From Aminipila terrae (GTDB taxonomy: Bacteria > Bacillota > Clostridia > Peptostreptococcales > Anaerovoracaceae): a stretch of 64,000 nucleotides of DNA. Both the position numbers and the translations under genes were made by a program. The stretch spans positions 1,426,001 to 1,490,000 of the forward strand of contig NZ_CP047591.1 of assembly GCF_010120715.1 (NCBI RefSeq), written 5' to 3'. Position 1 is the stretch's first letter, and every line of letters starts with the position of its first letter. Below, in pieces: positions 35,028 through 44,999 of this stretch. The notes beneath the pieces are model-generated. The model did no database searches and was not told the DNA's origin. It saw nothing but the letters and a program-made list of their open reading frames with translations.

Positions 35028-35408
35028 ATGATACAACAGGTGTCAGATTTTGAATTAGAACTTATGAAAGCCATTTGGGCAAATGACGGAGCAGCCCTTT
35101 ATGCTCAAATCGTGGAAGTGCTGGAATCCAAAGGAACACCGGCAACTAAAAACACGATTATTTCTTTGTTATCCCGCCTGATAGAAAAAGGATTCCTGAG
35201 AATTAGCAAGATTGGTCACCGAAACAAGTACACTGCTCTGGTTTCGGAAGCAGAATACAAAGCTGCGCAAACAGAAACATTCCTGGAAAAGATTTATGAG
35301 GGAAATGTTAAGGACCTGATTGCCACATTGATTCAAAAGGATTTAATTTCTGCCGATGAATACGAACAAGTAAAAAAACATTGGAGAGAGGACCAGGGAA
35401 AAGAATGA
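35028..35408 (+). CDS. BlaI/MecI-family repressor, 126 aa
   Basis: Winged-helix repressor: VSDFELELMKAIWANDGAAL, NTIISLLSRLIEKGFLRISK and a C-terminal helical dimer region (TFLEKIYEGNVKDLIATLIQ). Start ATG 35028 follows AGAGGAGAG; the longer frame to 34995 would begin inside the operator repeats. The stop overlaps the start of the M56 gene (ATGA). It should bind the two direct repeats just upstream and be released when the partner peptidase cuts it. Confidence 0.93.
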   Translation: MIQQVSDFELELMKAIWANDGAALYAQIVEVLESKGTPATKNTIISLLSRLIEKGFLRISKIGHRNKYTALVSEAEYKAAQTETFLEKIYEGNVKDLIATLIQKDLISADEYEQVKKHWREDQGKE

Positions 35409-37339
35409 ACGAATTACTAAAAGTATTACTGTCCTTATCCATTTCTGGCACATTGTTAATTTTCATTCTTATACTTTGCAAACCACTAATCCGGCATAAA
35501 ATCAGCAAGCGCTGGCAGTATTACATCTGGCTCCTTGTAATTGCCCGTCTCTTGCTGCCCTTTACGCTGGAAATAAACATTTTAGAAAATGTATTCCAGC
35601 AGATTGACAAGGTTATTCCACAATCAGAAATGATGGTAGAAGGCCCGGAGCAAAAGGTGTCGGGCTTGTCCCCTTACATGGAAAGTGATGATCAAAATTC
35701 AAGTCAAAGGAGTATGGAAACCAGCCAGGAACCAAAAGCTGTTGTATCAATGGTTCAGAACATACTTCTTAAGGGGATACAAAATGCCTGGCTGGCGTGG
35801 CTATTTATAGCAGCCATGTTGTTAATTCGAAAAATAACTCTTTATCAAAGTTTTGTGAAATATATAAAAGCCGGGCGAGTTGAAGTGTCAGACCTTAAGT
35901 ATTGGGAACATCTGGGAATGCTAGTTGAACAGGCGGGAATAAAAAGAGCGGTTTCAATCTATATAAATCCACTGATTTCATCGCCTTTGCTTATTGGATT
36001 TTTTCGTCCCTGTATTATGCTTCCTACCCTAGAACTTTCGGATTCTGAGTTTAGGTATACCATTGCCCATGAACTGACCCACTATAAACGACGGGACATG
36101 TTTTATAAATGGCTGGTGCAAATCACCATCTGCATCCACTGGTTTAACCCTGCCGTACATTTAATGGGACGTGAGATCGGCAAAGCATGCGAGTTATCTT
36201 GTGATGAAACAGTTATAAAGGGACTGGCTGAAATAGAGAAATACGCTTACGGTGATACACTGATTGAAGCATTAAAAACAGGAGGACATTACGAAAACTC
36301 CCTTGCTTCTGTCACACTTACTGAAAGCGTTAAATTACTGAAAGAGAGGTTGGATGCTATTATGCAGTTTAAAAAAAGTAACACACGGAGCATTTGCATA
36401 TCATTACTCCTTACGTTAGTACTGACTTGTGGTTTTACCTTTTCAGGCTCCTATGCAGCTGTTAACATTAACTCTGGGGCAACCAGCACACCTGATATTA
36501 AAGCAGGGGGCACCATCAATAACAAAACTATTTATTTCATTTATACAGAAAAAGGCCTTCGTTCCATCGGTACAAAGGATAATAGCTTAGATAAACTGTA
36601 TATGCTTGCCAACGATATTGTTCTATCCACTGACGAATGGGTGCCTATCGGAACTGCCACTAAACCTTTTACTGGAATTTTTGATGGAAATGGTTTTACG
36701 ATTAAAGGGCTGACAATGACCAACCCTGACACAAAAGTGGCTGGGCTTTTCGGATATGCTCAAGGAGCAAGCCTTCACAATATTGAATTACGAGATGTAG
36801 ACATATCATCCGCAGGGAAAAAAATAGCAAGTAAGAAAGTAGATCCAGTTTGTGCCGTACCTACCAAGGTTTCCTTAGGTGATAATCGAGTTTATCCCAA
36901 AATTAACATCCGGCCAAATGAAAAATCAGCAATGAGCACCTTCGTTTTAGCTGGGAAAACATATTATCAGGTTGAAAATGAAACACAACTTCGATTAATC
37001 GGTCAAAAGGAATATAGTCTGGATAAAAACTACATTCAGGTTGCGGATATACAGATGTCAACAGCTGAATGGAAACCCATAGGCACAGCACAAAAGCCAT
37101 TTACAGGGACTTTTTGCGGAAACGGTTATAAAATAAAAGGGCTGACCATGAGCGACCCTAACGCAAAAGTGATTGGATTGTTCGGATTTGCTGATGGTGC
37201 AACAATTTACAACATCACGCTCCGTGATTATGATATTACAACCGCTGGAAAAAACCTAAAGAATAAATCTATTTCCCCAATCCTGGTATTTGGAACAGAT
37301 TCACGCTCCTATGATAACAACGTTTATCCCAAGCAGTAA
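35405..37339 (+). CDS. M56 (BlaR1-like) sensor peptidase with two GLUG-type repeat units, 644 aa
   Basis: N-terminal membrane segments (about 8-28, 38-55 and 127-142) are followed by the cytoplasmic zinc peptidase domain with HELTH (222-226) and SCDE (265-268), then a further membrane segment (330-350). The outer part is not a penicillin-binding domain. It consists of two tandem units, about 376-499 and 519-644, each with an RxIGxKxxSLDK motif, a PIGTAxKPFTGxFxGNGxxI core (GLUG type), GLTM, GLFG and an ending VYPK. GLUG repeats are known from surface and adhesin-like proteins. This makes the sensed signal probably a wall or surface component; that is inference. Start ATG overlaps the repressor stop. 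Confidence 0.88.
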   Translation: MNELLKVLLSLSISGTLLIFILILCKPLIRHKISKRWQYYIWLLVIARLLLPFTLEINILENVFQQIDKVIPQSEMMVEGPEQKVSGLSPYMESDDQNSSQRSMETSQEPKAVVSMVQNILLKGIQNAWLAWLFIAAMLLIRKITLYQSFVKYIKAGRVEVSDLKYWEHLGMLVEQAGIKRAVSIYINPLISSPLLIGFFRPCIMLPTLELSDSEFRYTIAHELTHYKRRDMFYKWLVQITICIHWFNPAVHLMGREIGKACELSCDETVIKGLAEIEKYAYGDTLIEALKTGGHYENSLASVTLTESVKLLKERLDAIMQFKKSNTRSICISLLLTLVLTCGFTFSGSYAAVNINSGATSTPDIKAGGTINNKTIYFIYTEKGLRSIGTKDNSLDKLYMLANDIVLSTDEWVPIGTATKPFTGIFDGNGFTIKGLTMTNPDTKVAGLFGYAQGASLHNIELRDVDISSAGKKIASKKVDPVCAVPTKVSLGDNRVYPKINIRPNEKSAMSTFVLAGKTYYQVENETQLRLIGQKEYSLDKNYIQVADIQMSTAEWKPIGTAQKPFTGTFCGNGYKIKGLTMSDPNAKVIGLFGFADGATIYNITLRDYDITTAGKNLKNKSISPILVFGTDSRSYDNNVYPKQ

Positions 37340-37347
37340 ATCACTAC

Positions 37348-37390
37348 AAAAAAGCTTTAGAGCTGCATCCCTGCATTTCTAAAGCTTTTA
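37348..37390. terminator. bidirectional terminator between the M56 sensor and the C39-like gene
   Basis: AAAAAGCTTTAGA and TCTAAAGCTTTT arms enclose a 16-base loop that has its own TGCA pairing. T-runs lie on both strands. Confidence 0.85.
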
Positions 37391-37399
37391 CTCTTTATT

Positions 37400-38193
37400 T
37401 TAAATTTTGACAACGGGAACCATACCTTTTTCAATAAGCTTGCGGTCAAAGGCCCCCCACGGTAAAGCATAACGAAAGTGCGCACCTGGTCTAAAGATAA
37501 ATCAATCACATCACCATTACCCGTTGGATCAGATCCATCCCCATTAACTATTTTTGCATTCATCAGAACCTCAATGATATCCCGAAACCCGTAATCATTA
37601 GGTATATCCTTCAGTTTCTCATATCTTATCCCTGTCATTTGATCTTCCCCCTCTTCACTATCCAGTTCTACTATCCAATAGTACTTTACCTGACTTTGCC
37701 ATAACTTAATATCTGCCCGGACTCTTCCGGCTCTTGTGCTGCCCGGGTCATTTATCAGCACTTTATTTCCATCAATATCATATGCCAGGACATAGTGGCC
37801 TGATTTGGTCCAATTGCCTTTTCCCATACAGGCAATCACCCATTTTCCTTGTTGTAATGCTTCTGCCGCTTCTAAATGCGCTTCATCAGCAATCGGGCTT
37901 TTGTCTCCATAAATATTAGATGTATTGATTTTTGTCAGTTTGATCCCATATTGGGCACCAGCGGGAATGAAATAGCCGTAATATGTACCCTGATTTAACG
38001 CCTTATACCCATTTTTTAATGCCCAGCTACAGGTTTCTTTCGGAGTAACTGCCGGGTCTTTAAGGGTCGCTATAATCATGGCCATACAGGATGGGCCGCA
38101 ACCCGATTCACCTATTGTAGTTTTTTCACCTTCTGCCGAATAATCTAAATCAGCCCAGCGCTTATCTGTCTGCAAATAACTAACCGGCTTCAT
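37400..38193 (-). CDS. C39-like papain-fold peptidase (one apparent frameshift near the end)
   Basis: A Peptidase_C39_2-type domain: catalytic Cys in GESGCGPSCMAMI (about residue 32), His in KSGHYVLAYDIDG and the Asp/Asn in VLINDPGS. The C-terminal third (RDIIEVLMNAKIVNGDGSDP ... LDQVRTFVMLYRGG) resembles short C-terminal modules of phage-type lysins. The open frame continues to 37357, but adding a C to the C6 run at 37453-37458 gives the ending RGGAFDRKLIEKGMVPVVKI and a stop at 37400, the form I expect for this module. No signal peptide is seen. Wall hydrolysis or peptide processing is possible. Confidence 0.75.
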
Positions 38194-38339
38194 TTACTGC
38201 CTCCTTTATAACTTGCGATTTCAAACAATAAATTTGTAGTATCATCCATTTAACTTTTTTATTAGCACATCATTATATGCTTTAAAAAAAGTTCTGATTC
38301 ATAAAAATGCAGCAGAGGGAGATGCGAAAACATAAGAAT

Positions 38340-38577
38340 ATAAGTTTTATGCTCTCATAATTATAAAAAAACAAAATCCCCGGTAGCATTTTGGGCCAAT
38401 CCTACCGTATTTTATGAAAGCTGAAACTTTATGGTAGCCATTTCAATAAAAAAGCTAACCAAGTGTCAAAACTAATGAGTAAGGACGCAAAAAGCTACCG
38501 GGATTTAAGTAAAAATCATAATCCCGGTAGCATCACCAGTAGAAAAATCTCATGCGCTCTCTCCTAAGCAGCAAGTG
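38340..38577. repeat. GCTACC/GGTAGC hairpin element, copy C (about 238 bp)
   Basis: Inverted-orientation partner of copy B with the same order of arms: CGGTAGC, CTACCG, GGTAGCC, GCTAAC, GCTACCGGG and CCCGGTAGC. The alignment with copy B extends from ATAAGTTTT at one end to AGCAGCAAGT at the other, and the middle (about 38440-38515) is nearly identical. The AGCAAGT end stops seven bases from the stop codon of the SLH gene. The whole gap 38194-38583 has no gene. Confidence 0.82.
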
Positions 38578-38583
38578 ATTTTA

Positions 38584-41500
38584 TTATTTTTGGTACAAGT
38601 TGTTAAATCTAGTAAGAATAGTAGCTACCTCCCCACGGGTTGCACCCTTTTTAGGATCAAGAATACCCTTTCCTTTTCCGGAAATAAGACCATTCTCTAC
38701 AGCCCAGGCCATGGAAACCTTTGCATATTGAGAAATCGAACCTGCATCGGTAAACCCATCCAGACCAGATGTCTTGCTGGTATCGTATCCCTTAAATGTA
38801 GCATAGCGATAGAGGATAGATGCCATTTGTTCACGGGTAATGTTATCTTGTGGGCCGAACTTTCCGTTTCCATAACCTTCCACAATCTTATTTGCCTGAG
38901 CCCATGATATGCCATTATAGTACCAGCTGCCATTTGCAACATCCTTAAAGATGGAAGCTGCTGCTGTGGTCGGCTCCTTTTCTATCCTCCAAAGGGCAGT
39001 TGCAATCATACCCCGATTTGTGGATAGAGAAGGCCCAAATGTAGTATCAGAAGTCCCTTTAAACCAACCTTTTTCAACTGCATTCATTACAGAATTGTAG
39101 AACCAATCTTTTTGAGTTACGTCCTTAAATCCGTCCTCTGTTTTTTGCGTAGTGCTCTCTGACTTCTTGAAGGTTACTTTAATAACATGGCTCTTTTGAA
39201 TATTTTCAAAGGTATAGCTTGTTTTCACCCCAACGCTCTTATCATCTACTACCACATCACTGATTTGATATCCTGAATCAGGTGTAAAGGTGAAGACTTT
39301 ACTTAATCCTTGACGGACAGATACACTTCCAGATGGAGAAATACTGCCTCCTTCTCCGGCAGTTGCAGTAATCGTATTGTAGGAATTGGAGGAACCGCCA
39401 CCTCCGCCAGAACTACCCCCACTTGTCCCACTTCCAGTATAACCAATGGCATACGTAGAAAAATTCTTTACGTATGCAGTGACGTACTTCCCATCTGGGC
39501 TAATGGTGAAATATTCCCCATTGGCATCCGGAGTATCCTTTTGCAAAGCTTGGGCTACACCGCTATGGACACGGTACACAGAAGTCCCGTCTTTACCCTG
39601 CATCTCTGCAGGAATCGGAATGCTAACTGAAATACTGTTTGCAAGGGTTGTCTGTGGTTGTTCACTTGTTATGGTAGAATTGTCAGAAGCTATTACCGTT
39701 TTTAGTATTCTTAAATCAATAAAATAACCAAGTGTTTTACCTGTTGCGATGGTTCCAATCAGACCTTCATCTGAAGAAACTTCTGTGGCTGCCTTTTTTA
39801 TGGCAACCAGTTTAATCGTAGCAGTTCCCCCATTGCCAACTGCTGTGATTTCATCTGTTGTAAGGTTCGCATCATATTGATAGCCTAAACGGTCTACCGC
39901 CACAAACGGAGTATCACTTCCCATTTCTACAGATGTACCTCTGCTGCCAGTATTAAGCTTGATATCCTTTGTAATCCCACTGTTATTTACAACAATACTC
40001 TCGTTAAGCTTTACCTCTTTACCGTTTACAGTGTAACTTACCACGATATTATGTATGCCATATGGTACATTGGCAATGGAGTAATTTCCGGACGCATCAG
40101 TAGTTGCCTCTAAGTTACCACTTCTTAAAAGGATCATTACCGTCGCATTGTTAACCGGAGTATCATCATAAGCCGTGATTTTGCCGGATACCGTAGCTAT
40201 TGCAGGCTTTACAGTAATGTTGAAATCCTGGGTATAATCAGTGCTTTCAGTTGCACCATTTGTGATGGTTGCAGTGACTGTCGCGGTTCCTTCCCCTGTG
40301 GTTTTCAGCTTTCCACCTGTAATGGTTGCACCAGTAGTCCCTGCATTTTTCACGCTCCAAAGGATGGTCTTATTTGTGGCGTTAGTGGGGGCAACCGTTC
40401 CGCTTAGTGTAAGGTCTATACCTATAGCAGCCATAGTTGGAACATCTTTTATGCTTGTAACAGCCGTAAAAGATGGTGTTGGTTTCAAAACTGTGCGAAA
40501 GATTGGATATCCATCATTTGTAGGGTTGCTGGTGCTATCTGCTTTCCATGTGTAATAATCCGTAGGCCCACCATCATTAACCCATCCATTGAGCTTGTCA
40601 ATCATGGCATCTGGTTCTCCTGCCGCAGCTTTCATCTGAGCATCAGTTAGACTTGTGCCGTTATTGTCTACAGTTCCTGTCATGCAGTCGCTTCGGTAGT
40701 AGCAGTTGGTGGCACTACAATCTCCTGAAGTGATGCCACCCACGTTGGTACTACCCTTGTCGGTGTTAGCTGTAAGGGTGCCGGTATTGTAGCAATTGGC
40801 GATGGTCCCACCATCTGCGAAACCCACAATTCCACCTGCAAATGTCGTGCCGTTCTTGGTGCATTTACCAGTAATTGACGAGTTAATCAGTCCAACATTT
40901 TTCATGGTGACTTCATTTACAACTCCAAACAAACCAACGAATGCCGAGTCTTCGTTCACCGTCAGCCCGGTGATGGTATGTCCCTGACCATCAAAGTCTC
41001 CGGTAAAGACATCCCCAAAGCCACTGCCCACTGGTGACCAAAGAAACTCTCCAATATCAATGTCCGCATCCAGCTTAACATTGTAGTCCAGATAATTGGC
41101 GCTGTTTGCTGACCAGAATGCCGCTCCCTTAGCCGTTTTGATGGTCAGTGTTTTGTCTGTATCGTTTAGCTCATAGTCGGTGCCACTTTCTGCAGCAGGG
41201 GCTGCTGATGCGTACTGGTTTGCTGTTGGAAGTGGTGGAAGCATGATCGTAACATATTGTTGTGAACTTGTATTGGTGCTGATAACAGTTGTGGGATTTT
41301 CAGCCCCCCTGCCATCACCAAGAACCCACTTGCACTTATGATCCCAGTGATACCTATACCACCGGACCCCATAGAACGGCTCGCTCCTTTTAATGTAATG
41401 TTCACTTTTCCATTTACCGTGAGGTTACCGCTGATTCCATTGCCACCATTAGCATCAAACATAGGGGAAGGCCCACCACTACCTCCCACAGCAACGAGGT

Positions 41501-41951
41501 GTGCCGTTCCCGTAACAATGACGTTCCCGCTGATTCCGTTACCTCCGGCATTTCCCCGATGGAAATAGTTGCCTCCCATGCCCCCAGTGAGCGCACTGTC
41601 ATTGGTTATATTAAGGATAGTACTTTTTTGAGCAGTAAGTGCCGTGTAGCCAACAGCATTTATCCCATTCGGTGCAATGATGTTCACGCCATTGAGGTTT
41701 AAGGTAACATTCTCAGCAGTAATCACAATGCGATTAGAGGTAGAAGTTTTTCCATCTGCCATGGCCACGGTATATTCTCCCGCCTCTGCAAAAGTCAGAA
41801 CGCCCTCTTCATAAGTCGGCGCACTGCCACTATCACCTACTGTAACCGAGAAGTCGCCGTATTTATTGGTTGTACCCGCCAGTGCCACAACAGGCATCAT
41901 AGTCAGAATCATACAAACCATAAGTAAAATACTTAAGATTCTTTTTTTCAT
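38584..41951 (-). CDS. large S-layer-homology surface protein (one apparent frameshift), 1122 aa
   Basis: Signal peptide (MKKRILSILLMVCMILTMMP ... ALAG), then a Gly-rich beta region, then a GLUG segment (SPVGSGFGDVFTGDFDGQGH, GLFG). An Ig-like domain (about GTVAPTNATNKTILWSVKNA), a carboxypeptidase-regulatory-like domain (VSGKITAYDDTPVNNATV), a Gly/Ser linker and a GEGGSISPSGSVSVRQG repeat domain follow. Three SLH domains close the protein (FKDVTQKDWFYNSVMNAVEK; FKDVANGSWYYNGISWAQAN; FTDAGSISQYAKVSMAWAVE), which bind wall polysaccharide. Two frames meet at the C6 run 41304-41309; one added C gives a continuous protein. It likely sits in the cell envelope as an adhesin or scaffold. Confidence 0.88.
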
Positions 41952-41975
41952 GTTTATTCGTTTTCCTTTCTTTAA

Positions 41976-42191
41976 TCAACTTGTAACCTTTTTGGGCCAA
42001 TAGCAAACACCCACATCTAAAGCTCTTGGCTTATTCAGATGAAAGTCCGCATATCGACAATACCAGCATTGTCTCAGTCCATAGGGATTATCGCCCCTGG
42101 GCTCAAAGACAGGACAAGCCTGTTTTGGCCACACATTGCCCTCCACATTTGGAGCAATGAGGGCTGCATCCTCACGCCTGCGATTTTCCAT
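41976..42191 (-). CDS. small Cys-containing protein, 71 aa, unknown
   Basis: AAAGGAGTG stands before ATG 42191, giving strong support for translation. The product (MENRRREDAALIAPNVEGNV start, then CPVFEPRGDN and LRQCWYCRYADFHLN) has four Cys (26, 42, 45, 63) that could bind zinc or an iron-sulfur cluster. There is no signal peptide or membrane segment. It ends 24 bases before the SLH protein gene on the same strand, so the two are probably co-transcribed. I do not recognise the family. Confidence 0.6.
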   Translation of the reverse strand: MENRRREDAALIAPNVEGNVWPKQACPVFEPRGDNPYGLRQCWYCRYADFHLNKPRALDVGVCYWPKKVTS

Positions 42192-42266
42192 TTCAACACA
42201 CTCCTTTACACAGAAATCGCCTCAGCTTTTTCTATTATTTCTGCCAAAATGATATCATCAAAATAG

Positions 42267-42302
42267 AAAAAATGAGTCTTTACACTTAAAAGACTCATTT
42301 TT
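42267..42302. terminator. terminator between ilvA and the small Cys gene
   Basis: AATGAGTCTTT and AAAGACTCATT arms with a short loop, A/T-runs at both sides and six T on the minus strand. It ends the ilvA transcript about 115 bases behind the gene. Confidence 0.7.
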
Positions 42303-42415
42303 ACACTTAAAAACCTTATATTATTTTAAAATTTGCTCTTGACACATATAAATAGGTGGTAGAAAGTTATACCTCCAACTTATTTGTTAGTATTATAGCC
42401 TTCTTTATTATGTCT

Positions 42416-43627
42416 TTATTGCTGGGGCTTTTCTCCTACTAACTGCATGCCTGCTTTGACAATCTCCTGCTTTATCTGATCCGCCTGCTCCCTGTCTCGG
42501 GTTTCTATGACCACTCTCAGGAAACAACTGTTAATCGCCATATTCGGATCACTTCTGTCATGATATACAGTAACAACATTGCCGCCACAATGACTGATGA
42601 TTTCACTTACGCTCTGCAGTTGTCCCGGTCTATCCGCTAATTCTATGGTAATTGTAGTTCTTCTTCCACTCATAATCAGCCCTCTGGTTATCACTCTGTT
42701 TAGGAAGCTTACATCTATGTTCCCTCCGCTGACAAGACAAACAACTTTTTTCCCATGAAGATCAAACTTGTTAAACATTGCTGCGGCCACTGAAACCGCA
42801 CCTGCACCTTCAGAAATTAATTTCTGCTTTTCCATGAGAGCAAGTATGGCTGCTGCAATTTCATCTTCGGAGACTACGGCCAGATCGTCAACATACTTTG
42901 AAATCATTTCATAAGTTATATCACCAGGATGCTTTACTGCTATGCCATCCGCAAAAGTATTTACAGAATCCAGGGTTATCATATTGCCCTCTTTTATTGA
43001 TTTAAACATGCTGGGAGCCCCCGCAGCCTGCACCCCATAAACTTTGCAGTCGGGATTCAGACTTTTTATGGCAAAAGCCACTCCACTGATTAAACCGCCA
43101 CCGCCTACAGGTACAATAACAGCGTCAGCACTGGACAGCTGGTCTAAAATTTCCAGCCCGATGGTGCCCTGGCCTGCGATGACATCTTCATCATCAAAAG
43201 GATGAATCATGGTTCTTCCGTCCTCTTTCTGGATTTCTAATGCTCTGGCATGAGCATCATCATAGGTATTCTTTACCAGACAGACTTCTGCCCCATATTT
43301 TCTTGTGGCTTCCACCTTGCTCAGGGGAGCCCCGTCGGGCATACAAATCATACAGGGGATGTTATTCTTTTGAGATGCCAGTGCAACACCTTGTGCATGA
43401 TTTCCCGCACTGCATGCAATAATCCCATGCTTTTTCTCTTCTTCATTGAGCTGGCTTATTTTATAATAAGCGCCCCTCAGCTTAAAGCTGCCTGTAACCT
43501 GCAGATTTTCTGTTTTAAGATAAATGGTATTTTCCTCACTCAGTCCTGGAGCCAGAATCAGATCCGTCTTTCTGGCTACCTCTCTTAAAACATAAGCTGC
43601 ATGATATATTTTGTCTAATGTAAGCAT
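42416..43627 (-). CDS. ilvA: threonine ammonia-lyase with ACT domain, 403 aa
   Basis: Converts L-threonine to 2-oxobutanoate and ammonia, the entry to isoleucine or to threonine fermentation. The PLP lysine is in TGSFKLRGAYYKISQL; SAGNHAQGVALASQ and PVGGGGLISGVAFAIK (phosphate loop) follow; SEGAGAVSVAAAM is near residue 280. A single C-terminal ACT domain (TITIELADRPGQLQSVSEII) suggests effector control. The size of about 400 aa fits the short single-ACT form common in Firmicutes rather than the 514-aa biosynthetic form. It is not within the ilv operon. Confidence 0.93.
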   Translation of the reverse strand: MLTLDKIYHAAYVLREVARKTDLILAPGLSEENTIYLKTENLQVTGSFKLRGAYYKISQLNEEEKKHGIIACSAGNHAQGVALASQKNNIPCMICMPDGAPLSKVEATRKYGAEVCLVKNTYDDAHARALEIQKEDGRTMIHPFDDEDVIAGQGTIGLEILDQLSSADAVIVPVGGGGLISGVAFAIKSLNPDCKVYGVQAAGAPSMFKSIKEGNMITLDSVNTFADGIAVKHPGDITYEMISKYVDDLAVVSEDEIAAAILALMEKQKLISEGAGAVSVAAAMFNKFDLHGKKVVCLVSGGNIDVSFLNRVITRGLIMSGRRTTITIELADRPGQLQSVSEIISHCGGNVVTVYHDRSDPNMAINSCFLRVVIETRDREQADQIKQEIVKAGMQLVGEKPQQ

Positions 43628-43772
43628 GAGCTTCTACCTCCCGTATATTTTATTTTACTTTAAGTATAGTCCTTAAATTTAGTTAAAATTCGTGGTATAA
43701 TTAATATTTAAATAATATCATTTTTATATATGTTTATCAATAAAACTTATATCTTGGTACAAGGAGTATTTT

Positions 43773-44999
43773 ATGAATAAATTACATGATTTATCTACAG
43801 AATTAAATACTTTAGCAATTTTCAGAAGTATTTTAAATGACGACCTTATAAAGAATTTCCAGGAGCTGGCTACTTCAACCTATTCTTTAGAATCAAAAGA
43901 TCTGGTTCTTCATATTTATGGAGATTTTGTTTCAAAGCTTTTTAACAAAACCAGTTCATTAACCCGCTATATTGCAGAGCTGGTTCTGAGTGATGAAAAC
44001 TTTTATATCATTGGGAAAGGTGCCGGAAAAGACTTTGATAAAGTCATAGAATCCAGCTTAAAAAATGAGCTGGACATACTGGACAGACTTGCTTCACTAA
44101 CACCTGAAGATGCAAAATCAATCATCAATTACAGAGGTTTTTTACCTGTCTGGACCAACGAACCTGTGAATTTAACCAATTTATATATGGAGCACTTGTC
44201 AAATCTTCCAATCAGTGGTTATGGTATTTATGCAAAATATTATGCCTTTGTTCTGGCAGGAGAGGAAGTCCTGCCCATATTACATCCTGATCCTCAAAGA
44301 CTGTCAGAACTTCCCGGCTACGAAAGAGAGCGGAGCCTTATCATTCAGAACACGCTGGCACTAATTGAAGGAACGGGAGCCAGTAATGTTCTGTTATATG
44401 GTGATGCAGGAACTGGAAAAAGTTCAACAGTGAAAGCCATTCTAAATGAATATAAGGATAAAGGTCTCAGACTGATTGAAATTAAGAAGGATCAGCTATT
44501 ACAGCTGCCAAATCTACTGGAAACATTGTCTGTCAATCCACTTAAGTTCATATTGTTTATTGACGATTTAAGTTTTAATGGCAATGATGACAGTTTTGCC
44601 GCTTTAAAAGCGGTATTAGAGGGCAGCATTGCATCAAGAAGCAAAAATGTGGCCATTTATGCAACCAGCAACAGACGGCACTTAATTAAAGAAAATATGG
44701 AAGCTCGAATGGGAGATGACCTGCATGAGAACGATACCATTCAGGAAACCCTCAGCCTGTCTGCAAGATTTGGTCTTACCGTTACTTTTCAGGCTCCTGA
44801 TAAAGATAATTATCTGGATATAGTGAAACACTTAGCCAGAGAATACAAACTGGCTCTTTCTGAAAAGGATTTATGCACAAAGGCAGAAGCCTTTGCTATC
44901 AGAAACGGTGGAAGGAGTCCAAGAACAGCAAAGCATTTTGTCCAGATTCAGGCAGTTATGCAGTTAGAGGGGGAAGAAGGCAATGATACAAAGAGTTAA
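43773..44999 (+). CDS. DUF815-family AAA+ ATPase, 408 aa
   Basis: The N-terminal about 190 residues are all-helical, followed by NVLLYGDAGTGKSSTVKAIL (Walker A) and FILFIDDLSFNGNDDSF (Walker B); IYATSNRRHLIKEN and SLSARFGLTVTFQAPD are hallmarks of the DUF815 family. The biochemical role of the family is not established. AAGGAG precedes ATG. Its last 17 bases overlap the start of the secreted lipase gene, so the two are translationally coupled. Confidence 0.9.
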   Translation: MNKLHDLSTELNTLAIFRSILNDDLIKNFQELATSTYSLESKDLVLHIYGDFVSKLFNKTSSLTRYIAELVLSDENFYIIGKGAGKDFDKVIESSLKNELDILDRLASLTPEDAKSIINYRGFLPVWTNEPVNLTNLYMEHLSNLPISGYGIYAKYYAFVLAGEEVLPILHPDPQRLSELPGYERERSLIIQNTLALIEGTGASNVLLYGDAGTGKSSTVKAILNEYKDKGLRLIEIKKDQLLQLPNLLETLSVNPLKFILFIDDLSFNGNDDSFAALKAVLEGSIASRSKNVAIYATSNRRHLIKENMEARMGDDLHENDTIQETLSLSARFGLTVTFQAPDKDNYLDIVKHLAREYKLALSEKDLCTKAEAFAIRNGGRSPRTAKHFVQIQAVMQLEGEEGNDTKS

